NCBI GenBank assembly: GCA_902362865.1
Contig: CABIYE010000017.1
Span: 1,883 to 65,882 of the forward strand
Direction of reading: 5' to 3'
Length of the DNA: 64,000 bases
DNA from: Clostridiaceae bacterium
GTDB lineage: Bacteria > Bacillota > Clostridia > Lachnospirales > Lachnospiraceae
In this document: in pieces, positions 34,586-43,347 of the stretch
How the letters are laid out: every line of letters begins with the position of its first letter
How positions within the stretch are numbered: the first letter of the stretch is position 1
Position numbers and translations under genes: made by a program
Notes under the pieces: model-generated
Databases searched by the model: none
Seen by the model: only the letters and a program-made list of their open reading frames with translations
What the model was told of the DNA's origin: nothing

Positions 34586-35761
34586 ATGTCGGAAAGAAAT
34601 CTGAATTTTGATGAAATTATAAATCGAAAAGGAACCGATTGTTTAAAATACGATTTTGCAGAAAAAAGAGGTATGCCGGAAGACGTGCTTCCTCTTTGGG
34701 TGGCAGATATGGATTTTAAGACGTCTTCCTATGTAGAAGATGCAGTTATAGAAAGAACGAAACATGGCATCTTTGGCTATAGCGAAGTGAAGGAAGCGTA
34801 TTTTAACGCAGTGGCAGGATGGTTAAAGAGACATCATAACTGGGATGTTAAACCAGACTGGCTTATTAAAACACCTGGGGTAGTATTTGCACTTGCAATG
34901 GCTGTGAGAGCTTTCACGGATATTGGGGATAGTGTTTTGATTCAGCAGCCTGTATATTACCCATTTTCTGAGGTTATTGAAGATAACAAAAGGGTAGTTG
35001 TCAGTAATGATTTATACCTTGGAGAAGATTATCGATATCACATTGATTTTGATGATTTTGAGAAAAAAATTGTGGATAATCATATCAAACTGTTTCTTCT
35101 GTGCAATCCGCATAACCCATCAGGCAGAGTATTTACGAAGGAAGAGCTAACCAGAATGGGAGATATCTGCCTGAAACATGGAGTAATCGTAGTTAGCGAT
35201 GAAATCCACAATGATTTTGTGTTTAAAGGAAAGCATACCGTGTTTGCTGCTGCAAAGAAAGGATATGAGGAGATATCCGTTATTTGTACCTCTCCAAGCA
35301 AAACTTTTAATCTTGCGAGTATGCTGATCTCCAATATTTTTATCCCAAATAAAAATCTTAGGCAGAGATTCCGGCACGAAGTAAATGCCGCCGGAATCAG
35401 CCAGTTAAGCGTATTGGGATTGACAGCAGCCAGGGCCGCATATGAGCACGGCGATGAATGGTATGAGAAAATGCTTGGCTATGTTAAGGAAAATATTACC
35501 TATGTGAAACAATATGTCCATGAAAATCTGCCGGGTGTGGATGTTGTAGAGGGCGAGGGAACCTATCTCGTATGGCTTGATTTCCGAAAAACCGGAATTG
35601 AGGCAGATGAACTTGACAGAAGAATTATACAGAATGCAAAACTGTGGTTAGACAGCGGAAAGATTTTCGGAACAACAGGAGCGGGATTTCAGCGGATTAA
35701 TGTGGCAGCTCCGAGAAAAATCGTAACAGAATGCCTTGAGAGGATTCGGAAAGAACTTTAG
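34586..35761 (+). CDS. MalY/PatB-type PLP C-S beta-lyase
   Basis: The product is 391 residues from ATG 34586 (AGAAGGA upstream). The MalY/PatB pattern is present: L-P-L-W-V-A-D-M-D-F, G-I-F-G-Y, the P-G-V-V-F-A segment, C-N-P-H-N-P-S-G-R, S-D-E-I-H-N-D and the PLP lysine in S-P-S-K-T-F-N-L-A. Such enzymes cleave cystathionine or other S-substituted cysteines to pyruvate, ammonia and a thiol. It closes the cluster; its stop is 9 bases from the stop of the convergent ChrA gene, with no clear terminator. Confidence 0.92.
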   Translation: MSERNLNFDEIINRKGTDCLKYDFAEKRGMPEDVLPLWVADMDFKTSSYVEDAVIERTKHGIFGYSEVKEAYFNAVAGWLKRHHNWDVKPDWLIKTPGVVFALAMAVRAFTDIGDSVLIQQPVYYPFSEVIEDNKRVVVSNDLYLGEDYRYHIDFDDFEKKIVDNHIKLFLLCNPHNPSGRVFTKEELTRMGDICLKHGVIVVSDEIHNDFVFKGKHTVFAAAKKGYEEISVICTSPSKTFNLASMLISNIFIPNKNLRQRFRHEVNAAGISQLSVLGLTAARAAYEHGDEWYEKMLGYVKENITYVKQYVHENLPGVDVVEGEGTYLVWLDFRKTGIEADELDRRIIQNAKLWLDSGKIFGTTGAGFQRINVAAPRKIVTECLERIRKEL

Positions 35762-35770
35762 ACACCCCTC

Positions 35771-36334
35771 TTATATTATCAGATAGACAATTGTTCCCAC
35801 AATACCCGATCCAAAGATAACCACAACCGGATTCAGCTTATATTTACGAAGCAGCACAAGGCACACGACAAAAATCACCGCCTCCACCACCCGAAAATCA
35901 GATACCACAATCTCAGAAAGGGGGGACCTAAAGACTGCCAGTACAAGCAGTGACAGCCCTGCAGACGCAATCAACGCCACAACTGCGGGGCGGAGTCCCG
36001 CAAGCGTTCCCTGCACCGTACGCAGGTTGCGAAACCGCATGTACAGCCATGACAATAGAAGCACAATGAGCAGCGACGGTGCCACGCATCCCAGCGTACA
36101 TACCACCGCTCCCGGAAGTCCCGCCATCTGCTGCCCTACGAAGGTTGCACAGTTTACTGCTATGGGTCCGGGCGTCATCTCCGCAATCGTAATCAAATCC
36201 GCAAACTGCTCCATCTCCATCCAGCCATTTGCTTCCACAATCCGGCTCTGTATCAGGGGAACCGCAGCGTAACCTCCGCCAAAGCTGAACAGCCCAACTT
36301 GAAAAAACGCCCAAAAAAGCTGAAGATATATCAT
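35771..36334 (-). CDS. ChrA-type transporter, half protein 2
   Basis: The product is 187 residues and about five to six helices. The CHR-family signature is seen as F-S-F-G-G-G-Y-A-A-V-P-L-I-Q near the N-terminus and M-T-P-G-P-I-A-V-N after it. Short-chain CHR proteins are encoded as adjacent pairs that together equal one ChrA. ATG 36334 overlaps the stop of the partner gene (ATGA). Chromate export is the named function, but in gut anaerobes the natural anion is unknown. Confidence 0.9.
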   Translation of the reverse strand: MIYLQLFWAFFQVGLFSFGGGYAAVPLIQSRIVEANGWMEMEQFADLITIAEMTPGPIAVNCATFVGQQMAGLPGAVVCTLGCVAPSLLIVLLLSWLYMRFRNLRTVQGTLAGLRPAVVALIASAGLSLLVLAVFRSPLSEIVVSDFRVVEAVIFVVCLVLLRKYKLNPVVVIFGSGIVGTIVYLII

Positions 36335-36900
36335 TTCTTTCCACTCCTTTTTTCTGTAATCATGCTATGTCCAAACCCAATGACAGCACAGATGAAAATC
36401 AGCGTCACAGCATTTACCTTAAAAAATACAGTTATTATAAACGCAGCAGCCATCATTCCAATCCAAAGGATATTTTTTGTCTTAAAAATGCCTGCCGCCA
36501 TGTCTATTACTACGTGAAAAATGACTGCTGCCACCCCTGCCCGCATTACCTGAAGCGCAAGGGCAATCACCGGATTGTCCCGGAATTGCTGATAAAATAC
36601 AGAGATGACCGAAATGATGATAAGTGGCGGAAGTACTGCTCCCAGCGCACAGACGAAAGCCCCCGGAACCTTCCGGATGCGGTAGCCCGTAATGACAGCC
36701 ATATTAACTCCCAACGGTCCCGGCGCCGACTGTGCGATTGCCGCCATATCTAAAATCTCCTCTTCTGATATCCAGTGCAGTTTTTCTGCAAATTTCTCTT
36801 TTATCATCCCAACAATGACGAATCCTCCCCCAAAAGTACACGCACTGATGATAAAAATATTTTTAAACAATTGCCAGTAAACTTTTTCTTCTTTCACCAT
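36331..36900 (-). CDS. ChrA-type transporter, half protein 1
   Basis: ATG 36900 follows GGAGGG (36904-36909); a reading from 36942 is less likely. The product is 189 residues with T-F-G-G-G-F-V-I-V-G-M-I and S-A-P-G-P-L-G-V-N, the CHR-domain signatures. It is the first of a two-gene pair and probably forms a heterodimer with the overlapping downstream gene. Confidence 0.9.
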   Translation of the reverse strand: MVKEEKVYWQLFKNIFIISACTFGGGFVIVGMIKEKFAEKLHWISEEEILDMAAIAQSAPGPLGVNMAVITGYRIRKVPGAFVCALGAVLPPLIIISVISVFYQQFRDNPVIALALQVMRAGVAAVIFHVVIDMAAGIFKTKNILWIGMMAAAFIITVFFKVNAVTLIFICAVIGFGHSMITEKRSGKK

Positions 36901-36979
36901 ATTCCCTCCGTAAAAAAGGAATGTGTACCGGACAGCACACACTCCTCTCTTTCTCTCCCCACTGTTACGTGACCGTTCT

Positions 36980-37723
36980 TTACGTTCTCATCGCACCGTC
37001 TACCGATAATATCTCGCCTGTCACATAGCTTGCCATATCGCTTGCAAGGAACAAAAATGCATTCGCAATATCTTCTGCCTCGCCAATACGGCGGATCGGA
37101 ATTGCGTTAATCAGCGGCTGAATCATCTGTTCCGGAAGGGCCGCAACCATATCTGTCCTGGTAATTCCGGGAGCTACTGCATTTACACGGATATTGCTTG
37201 GCCCCAGTTCTCTAGCCAGTGACCAGGTAAGCCCATTCACGGCAGATTTGCTGGTAGGATACCCAATTCCACTGGTCTGTCCGCAGATACTTACCATAGA
37301 GCTTGTATTCAAGATAACACCGCCGCCCTGCTCTTTCATAATTTTCACCGTTGGAATAATACCGTTCATTATTGCATTTACATTAAGCTGCATAATTTTG
37401 GCAAACTGCTCTGAGGTATAATTATCAATCGGTGTGCTGTCAGAGATACCTGCGTTATTAATCAGAATATCAATTCTTCCGTATTTTTCTTTTACCTTCT
37501 CAATCTCCTGTGCCACCGCATCAGCATCCCCCAGATTCGGCCATGCCCCTGATACTTCCCACTCCGGATTCTCCTCCTTCAAAGAAGTCAGTGCCTTGTC
37601 CACCGTCTCCTGCCGGGAACCAAATAATACTACCTTTGCCCCATTCTCCAAGAACTTCTTTACCGTCGCATATCCGATGCCTCTGGTTCCTCCGGTTATA
37701 ACCGCTATCTTACCTTTTAACAT
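36980..37723 (-). CDS. Short-chain dehydrogenase, BaiA/hydroxysteroid dehydrogenase-like
   Basis: ATG 37723 follows AAAGGGG by eight bases, giving 247 residues. SDR motifs: T-G-G-T-R-G-I-G for the cofactor, L-I-N-N-A-G-I, the catalytic Ser in N-T-S-S-M, Y-P-T-S-K (Tyr and Lys) and an S-V-D-G-A C-terminus. Several stretches are close to bile-acid 3-alpha-hydroxysteroid dehydrogenase BaiA: G-T-R-G-I-G, N-G-A-K-V, F-G, V-A-P-G-I-T-R-T-D-M and F-L-F-L-A-S-D-M-A-S. A bile-acid or steroid substrate is therefore a reasonable guess, but FabG-like or sugar dehydrogenases share much of this. Confidence 0.85.
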   Translation of the reverse strand: MLKGKIAVITGGTRGIGYATVKKFLENGAKVVLFGSRQETVDKALTSLKEENPEWEVSGAWPNLGDADAVAQEIEKVKEKYGRIDILINNAGISDSTPIDNYTSEQFAKIMQLNVNAIMNGIIPTVKIMKEQGGGVILNTSSMVSICGQTSGIGYPTSKSAVNGLTWSLARELGPSNIRVNAVAPGITRTDMVAALPEQMIQPLINAIPIRRIGEAEDIANAFLFLASDMASYVTGEILSVDGAMRT

Positions 37724-37805
37724 TACCAAATCCCCTTTCTGATATGTTCTTAAGTATACTATACTATCTGCCGGAGAATTTTTCTATACTTTTCATGTAA
37801 AAAAT

Positions 37806-37845
37806 AAGAGTCTCAATCGTAATTCCGACTAAGACTCTTTGCCCG
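37806..37845 (-). terminator. Terminator after the thioredoxin gene
   Basis: AAGAGTCT (37806-37813) pairs with AGACTCTT (37832-37839). On the minus strand the hairpin is followed by ATTTTTT and lies 30 bases after the thioredoxin stop. Confidence 0.75.
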
Positions 37846-37869
37846 GATGCCGCACATAGCCTGGAACCG

Positions 37870-38184
37870 CTACAGCAGTTCTCTCACCCGCTCTTCAAAC
37901 ACATTTTTTTCCAGAACCCCCTGCATAATGCTCTCGATTTCCCGTCCCTTGAACATAACAAAGGTGGGAACAATATCTGCGCCGTACTTTCCCGCCAGAT
38001 CTTCTGATTCTCCAATCTCTGTCTCACAGAATTTAATCCGTCCGGCATATTTTTTCTCCATTTGCTCTACAACCGGCTTCATCATTGCACACTTTCCACA
38101 CCATACTGCATAGAACATAACAACCACAGGCAAATCCGAATCCCTTGCTTCTATCTCAAAGTTACTTGCTGTCAGATGAATCAT
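37870..38184 (-). CDS. Thioredoxin-like protein
   Basis: The product is 104 residues. The active site is W-C-G-K-C at about 28-32, and the cis-Pro is in I-V-P-T-F. The whole length is a single thioredoxin fold with no signal peptide, so it acts in the cytoplasm on disulfides. The K in CGKC and the missing D-x-x-A-P segment differ from TrxA, so it may be a specialised thioredoxin. It lies 60 bases downstream of trmB on the same strand. Confidence 0.9.
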   Translation of the reverse strand: MIHLTASNFEIEARDSDLPVVVMFYAVWCGKCAMMKPVVEQMEKKYAGRIKFCETEIGESEDLAGKYGADIVPTFVMFKGREIESIMQGVLEKNVFEERVRELL

Positions 38185-38244
38185 ATTGCAACCTCTCTCC
38201 TGTTATATCCATCAGGAAATATCAGCATTCCCTTCTATATTAGA

Positions 38245-38910
38245 CTATGCAGAATCCTTCCGGCTTGCAACCAGCTTATGAATGGGATTCCCCTGGGCAG
38301 AAAACTTCTCTTCATATTCCGTCATAACATTTCCCGCATTCATCTCCTTGTCATGATGCAGATCCCAGGTACACGCAGTTAATTTCCATCCAGCTTCTTC
38401 CACCTGCTCCAGTGAAAACCGGAACAGATCTCCGTTATCCGTCTTGAATTCTACCCTGCCGTCTTCTGCAAGCACTCCCTCATACCGTGCAAAGAATTCC
38501 TTTGAAGTAAGCCTTCTCTTTGCATGGCGTTTCTTCGGCCATGGGTCGGAAAAATTCAGATAAATCCTGTCCACCTCACCCGGTGAGAACACTTCTCCAA
38601 TCTCAGCCGCATCCATGCAGACAAACCGGATATTTTGAAGCGCTCCCTCTTCCTCCGCTTCTTCCTCATATTTCTCGACCGCTCGCAGAAGCACGCTGGA
38701 ATAACGCTCAATCCCAATATAATTAATCTGTGGGTTCCGTCCGGCAAGTTTCAGTAAGAACTGCCCTTTTCCCATGCCAATCTCTATATGAATCGGATTC
38801 GAATTTCCGAAGACCTGTCCCCAATTTCCCCGGTACGTCTTCTCATCCTTTACCACCTTATCATGTTCACTCAATACACTCTCCGCACGCGGAATATTCC
38901 TGAGCCGCAT
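38245..38910 (-). CDS. trmB: tRNA (guanine-46-N7)-methyltransferase
   Basis: The product is 221 residues. The SAM motif E-I-G-M-G-K-G, N-Y-I-G-I-E, and the family signature N-F-S-D-P-W-P-K-K-R-H-A-K-R-R-L are all present, with a C-terminal T-E-Y-E-E-K-F. This is the usual length for TrmB, which makes m7G46 in tRNA. The start is 3 bases after the stop of the LysR gene, so the two are co-transcribed. Confidence 0.95.
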   Translation of the reverse strand: MRLRNIPRAESVLSEHDKVVKDEKTYRGNWGQVFGNSNPIHIEIGMGKGQFLLKLAGRNPQINYIGIERYSSVLLRAVEKYEEEAEEEGALQNIRFVCMDAAEIGEVFSPGEVDRIYLNFSDPWPKKRHAKRRLTSKEFFARYEGVLAEDGRVEFKTDNGDLFRFSLEQVEEAGWKLTACTWDLHHDKEMNAGNVMTEYEEKFSAQGNPIHKLVASRKDSA

Positions 38911-38913
38911 ACT

Positions 38914-39816
38914 CTACGTCCTCCCTTTTATATTATTTTCCAAATATTTGCACAGGATATCTGCCGCATGGCTTCTCCCCCGACCCTTATCCCAGACCAT
39001 CTGTATTTTTCTTGCAGGAACCTCAACGTCCGGGCTTATCTGAACCAATTTGCCTTCTTCCAGCAGCGGAGCCGTCAATTCTTCCGCAACAAAACCGATT
39101 CCCAGATTATTCTGAATCAGCGGAAGAATCAAATCCGATGTAGCAACCTCCATATCCAGTTCATAATCCACCTGATGCTCTTCAAATAGATTCTTATAGA
39201 ACCTATAGGTGCCTGTCTCACTGCCCAGCCCTATCAATGAATATTCATGCAGCTCGCTTAGTTTCAGCTTTTTTTCCGCAACATCGGCATAATCTTCTCC
39301 GCCCACCAGTATTTCCTTAAATTCCAGCATTGTCTCGCAGCACAGGTTCTCGGATACTGCAAATGGCGTTGTGACAACCGCAAAATCTATTTTACCATTG
39401 TGAAGCGCCTTTAATATTTCCGGTGTGGAATTGTTGCGGATTTTTATTTTTATTTCCGGATACTTTATTTTAAAGCCATGCAAAGTCCGAAGTAAGAATA
39501 AGTGCAGTCCCGTCTCCGTCGCCCCTATCTCGACGGTACCTTTGCATTCTGTCTCCCGGTCATTAATCTCCGCTTCCGCACTCAATAAATGCTGGCAGGC
39601 AATTTCAACATGAGAATATAACATTTCCCCTTCTTTGGTTAGCTGAAGCCCTCTTGGCTCACGGATAAAAAGCCGGCAGTTTAACTGTGACTCCAAAAGC
39701 TTAATAATCCGGGTTACATTGGGCTGATTGCTTTTTAATACGCCCGCTGCTTTTGTAATATTTTCATATTTTGCTACATAATAAAATACTTTATAATATT
39801 CAAAATTCACATCCAT
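38914..39816 (-). CDS. LysR-family transcriptional regulator
   Basis: The product is 300 residues. An N-terminal helix-turn-helix is seen (Y-Y-K-V-F-Y-Y-V-A-K-Y-E-N-I-T-K-A-A-G-V-L-K-S-N-Q-P with L-E-S-Q-L-N-C-R-L-F) and a periplasmic-binding-like effector domain follows. It is divergent from the V-ATPase operon and leads the trmB-thioredoxin run. The target is not evident; LysR proteins usually regulate a divergent or adjacent gene. Confidence 0.92.
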   Translation of the reverse strand: MDVNFEYYKVFYYVAKYENITKAAGVLKSNQPNVTRIIKLLESQLNCRLFIREPRGLQLTKEGEMLYSHVEIACQHLLSAEAEINDRETECKGTVEIGATETGLHLFLLRTLHGFKIKYPEIKIKIRNNSTPEILKALHNGKIDFAVVTTPFAVSENLCCETMLEFKEILVGGEDYADVAEKKLKLSELHEYSLIGLGSETGTYRFYKNLFEEHQVDYELDMEVATSDLILPLIQNNLGIGFVAEELTAPLLEEGKLVQISPDVEVPARKIQMVWDKGRGRSHAADILCKYLENNIKGRT

Positions 39817-39968
39817 ATAATAATTATATTCCTTCTATATAATCTATGTATTATTCACATTCATCAAAGAGTAGTATAATACCCAGAAAAAAAAAAGTAA
39901 ACTTTGTACTAGATTTTTTCAAAAATAAGAGTATGATAATTATGACAATAATACCCGGATGTCTACAC

Positions 39969-39974
39969 TATAAT
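39969..39974 (+). promoter_or_regulatory. Candidate -10 of the V-ATPase operon
   Basis: TATAAT lies 35 bases upstream of the first operon gene. No good -35 at 17 bp is seen; ATGACA at 39942-39947 is 21 bp away. The region 39817-40009 otherwise is A+T-rich with no other clear element. Confidence 0.4.
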
Positions 39975-40009
39975 AATAGGTAGAAACGGGCATGAAAAGG
40001 AGGCATTCT

Positions 40010-40321
40010 ATGAATTCTATTGTGAACCGGTTAGCAGATATTGAGTCAACCGCAGAAGCGATTGTAGCCCACGCTGAGGCGCAAAAGCCCTCGATTGAAC
40101 GTGAGATCCAGGATAAGCGCGATGCATTTGATGCAAAGCTGGAGGCAGATACACAGGCAAAGCTTCATTCTATTCGTAGTGAAATGAAAAAAAACACGGA
40201 CAGGATTCTGGAAGAGCAGCGCCTGAAAAACCGCTCCGCCATAGAGGCTCTGATTCAGGACTTTGAAAAGAACCATACGAAATATGCAGAGAATATTTTG
40301 AAACAAATTACAGAGGTATAA
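40010..40321 (+). CDS. V-type ATPase peripheral-stalk subunit G/H
   Basis: I chose ATG 40010, with AGGAGG six bases upstream, giving 103 residues. The protein is almost wholly charged coiled coil (E-A-I-V-A-H-A-E-A-Q-K...), as expected for the stalk subunit that pairs with subunit E. First gene of the operon; the C-subunit gene starts 5 bases after its stop. Confidence 0.85.
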   Translation: MNSIVNRLADIESTAEAIVAHAEAQKPSIEREIQDKRDAFDAKLEADTQAKLHSIRSEMKKNTDRILEEQRLKNRSAIEALIQDFEKNHTKYAENILKQITEV

Positions 40322-40325
40322 AACT

Positions 40326-41372
40326 ATGGGAAATGTTATGGCTTACAGCGGCATTGTCACAAAAGTTCGTGCCATGCAGGCAAAGCTCCTGACGAAGGAG
40401 GATTTTGACAATATTGCCGCAATGAAAAGTGTTCTTGACATTATTTCCTTTTTAAAGGGAAAGCCCGCTTACTCCGAGCTTCTTAATCAAATGGACGAAT
40501 CCCTCTATCACAGAGGAAATATTGAAAAAATTCTGTATCAGTCTCTTTACAACGACTATACAAGGCTTTTCCGTTTTGGCGGCATAGAGCAGAAAAAATT
40601 TTTAAAGCTCTATCTGAAGCGCTACGAAGTAGATGTAATCAACTACTGCCTGCGTATTGTCTTCAACCACTATGACAAACCATTTGATTTGAATTATAAA
40701 AAAGAGTTTTTTGACCGTTATTCTCAGATTTCCATAGACCGTCTGATTACTTCCCAGAATATCGACGAACTGGTAGATAATCTGAAAGATACGGAATACT
40801 ATACTCCCTTGAAAAGGCTCCGTGATTCCGGCGCCGCAACGCTTTTTGATTACGACCTGGCGCTGGATCTTTACTATTTTACAACACTGTGGAAATCCAA
40901 ACGCCGGATCCTTAAGAAAAAAGAGCTTGAGCTGTTTACCAGAGACTGCGGTTCCAGAATCGACCTTCTGAACCTTCAGTGGATTTACCGGGCAAAAAAA
41001 TACTATCATATGCTTCCGCCGGATATCTACACTCTGACGATTCCGATCCATTACCGGATCCATGTAGATGAATTTAAAGCTCTGGTTGAGGCTCCTTCTG
41101 CTGATGAATTCCGAAAACTGATGGAAAGCACTGCCTATGCCAGAAAGTATGATTTCGAACAGAAGAAGACCATTGAACAGATGTACAAGGAATGTCTCTA
41201 CCGGCTTTATATCGCCGACCGCAGGAACAATCCCTGGTCCATCGCATCAATTACAACTTACCTCTTCTTAAAAGAAGAAGAAATTTATAAATTAACCACA
41301 GCTCTTGAATGCGTCCGCTATGGTCTTACGCGGCAAGAGACGCTGGGATACTTAGGAGGTGTAACAAATTGA
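40326..41372 (+). CDS. ntpC: V-type ATPase subunit C
   Basis: The product is 348 residues, mainly helical, matching the funnel-shaped C/d subunit that joins the central stalk to the membrane ring. Features are the N-terminal Y-S-G-I-V-T-K-V-R-A-M, Y-D-Y-T-R-L-F-R-F, D-V-I-N-Y-C-L-R and L-Y-Y-F. AGAGG lies nine bases upstream. The stop overlaps the TTG start of the I-subunit gene. Confidence 0.93.
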   Translation: MGNVMAYSGIVTKVRAMQAKLLTKEDFDNIAAMKSVLDIISFLKGKPAYSELLNQMDESLYHRGNIEKILYQSLYNDYTRLFRFGGIEQKKFLKLYLKRYEVDVINYCLRIVFNHYDKPFDLNYKKEFFDRYSQISIDRLITSQNIDELVDNLKDTEYYTPLKRLRDSGAATLFDYDLALDLYYFTTLWKSKRRILKKKELELFTRDCGSRIDLLNLQWIYRAKKYYHMLPPDIYTLTIPIHYRIHVDEFKALVEAPSADEFRKLMESTAYARKYDFEQKKTIEQMYKECLYRLYIADRRNNPWSIASITTYLFLKEEEIYKLTTALECVRYGLTRQETLGYLGGVTN

Positions 41373-43318
41373 TTGTTAAAATGAAATTTTTAAGCATCAC
41401 CGGCCCCATCCATGATATAGACCGAGTCAGTGATGTCTACCTCTCAAAATATGAGATGCAGCTGGAACACGCGATTTCTGAACTTAAGACCACAGAAAAC
41501 CTGCTGCCTTTCGTTGAGCTTAATCCTTACAAGGAGTCGCTTACCAAAGCGGAGCAATTCGTTTCCATGCTTCCCGAAGGAAATGCCAAACCTGATCTAT
41601 CGCACACTCCGGAGGAAATGATGGATCTGATCCGCGAAGTCAATCACAATTACCTGAATTATCAGGAACAGATTGAAGCGCTGGAAAAGGAAAAGACTTC
41701 CCTTCACGAAAAATTAAACGTGCTGGAACCTTTCCAGCCACTGGATTTTGAACTCCAGGATGTTACCCATTACAAATACATGCGTGTCAAATTCGGGCGG
41801 ATTGACGTAGATTATTTCCACAAGCTTGAAAAATATCTGTTCGAGGACCTGAATGCAATTTTCCTGGAAGGCGCCCGAGACGCTAATTACGTATATGGTT
41901 GTTATTTTACCGCCAACACGGACTCCGGCAAAGTTGATTCTGTGTTTAATTCCCTGCACTTTGAGAGGATATCGCTTCCCGAAGGATTCAGTGGGACACC
42001 GGCAACCGCCTACCAGGAGCTGTCGCAGGCTATTACGGAAAAATCCAAAGAGATTGAACAATTAGAAAAGGAAACGACAGAAATGCTTGCCGACAATGCT
42101 TCCAATCTTCTGGGCGCCAGAAAAAGGCTGGAAGAGCTGACAAATAACTTTGACGTCCGCAAGATGGCCGCAAGGATTGACGACAAAAATGACAAACTGG
42201 AAGATTACTATATTCTCTGCGGCTGGATGGGCGAAGATGATGTGAATGCATTCATTGAAGAAACCAAGAATGATGACAAAGTATTCGTCGTCGTGGAGGA
42301 AGATCGGGAGAAATTTTTCGGAGACCCTCCGACCAAACTTAAGAACCCAAAGATTTTCAAACCTTTTGAGATGTTCATCCAGATGTACGGCCTGCCCGAC
42401 CACAGCGAAATCGATCCGACCATATTCGTAGCGCTGACCTATACCTTTATCTTCGGCGCAATGTTCGGCGACGTAGGCCAGGGATTCTGCCTGTTTGCCG
42501 GAGGTGGGATTCTCTACCTGCTGAAAAAAATAAACCTGGCAGGGATTATATCCGTAGCGGGGATTTTCTCCATGTTCTTCGGATTCATGTTCGGCAGCGT
42601 ATTTGGATTTGAAAATGTTATCGAAGCTCACTGGCTAAGACCCGTGGAAGCAATGACGAAACTTCCTTTCGTAGGACAGCTCAACACCGTATTTGTCATC
42701 GCAATTGCCTTTGGTATGGGATTAAATATTCTGGTTATGATTTTCCAGATTATCAATGCCGTACGCAGCCACAACACAGGCGAGCTTCTATTCTCCAATA
42801 ACGGAATTGCAGGACTTGTATTTTACGGCTTCCTTGTGCTGACCATCGTGCTCTACATGAGCGGCCACACCGTTCCGGGGAATATTTTCATGGTTATCTT
42901 CCTGGGACTTCCGATTCTTGCTTTCCTCTTCAAGGAACCTCTTACGAACCTTGTAGAGAAAAACCACAAGAAATTGGAAACAGGAAAAGTAATGTTCCTG
43001 GTACAAGGATTTTTTGAATTATTTGAAACCATGCTGAGTTATTTTTCAAATACCCTTTCCTATGTGCGTATCGGCGCTTTTGCAGTCAGCCACGCCGCCA
43101 TCATGGAGGTGGTGCTGATGCTCTCAGGCGCAACAGACGGTGGTTCCATTAACTGGTTTGGAATCGTGCTTGGCAACCTGATTGTCTGTGGTCTGGAAGG
43201 ACTGATTGTAGGTATTCAGGTTCTCCGTCTGGAATATTATGAAATGTTCAGCCGGTTCTACAAAGGAACAGGGCGGGAATTTAAACCATTCACCAACCAT
43301 AGTGCAGGTCACAAATAA
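41369..43318 (+). CDS. ntpI: V-type ATPase subunit I (a-subunit)
   Basis: The start is best placed at TTG 41369, nine bases after AGGAGG at 41354-41359, overlapping the stop of the C gene; the ATG at 41381 is too far from that site. This gives 649 residues: a long soluble coiled-coil half (to about 340) and a C-terminal half with seven to eight helices. A conserved Y-V-R-I-G-A-F-A segment near 565-572 holds the arginine needed for ion passage. Typical family length. Confidence 0.93.
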   Translation: MIVKMKFLSITGPIHDIDRVSDVYLSKYEMQLEHAISELKTTENLLPFVELNPYKESLTKAEQFVSMLPEGNAKPDLSHTPEEMMDLIREVNHNYLNYQEQIEALEKEKTSLHEKLNVLEPFQPLDFELQDVTHYKYMRVKFGRIDVDYFHKLEKYLFEDLNAIFLEGARDANYVYGCYFTANTDSGKVDSVFNSLHFERISLPEGFSGTPATAYQELSQAITEKSKEIEQLEKETTEMLADNASNLLGARKRLEELTNNFDVRKMAARIDDKNDKLEDYYILCGWMGEDDVNAFIEETKNDDKVFVVVEEDREKFFGDPPTKLKNPKIFKPFEMFIQMYGLPDHSEIDPTIFVALTYTFIFGAMFGDVGQGFCLFAGGGILYLLKKINLAGIISVAGIFSMFFGFMFGSVFGFENVIEAHWLRPVEAMTKLPFVGQLNTVFVIAIAFGMGLNILVMIFQIINAVRSHNTGELLFSNNGIAGLVFYGFLVLTIVLYMSGHTVPGNIFMVIFLGLPILAFLFKEPLTNLVEKNHKKLETGKVMFLVQGFFELFETMLSYFSNTLSYVRIGAFAVSHAAIMEVVLMLSGATDGGSINWFGIVLGNLIVCGLEGLIVGIQVLRLEYYEMFSRFYKGTGREFKPFTNHSAGHK

Positions 43319-43347
43319 ATCACCCATTTTTAAGGAGGTAAATTACT

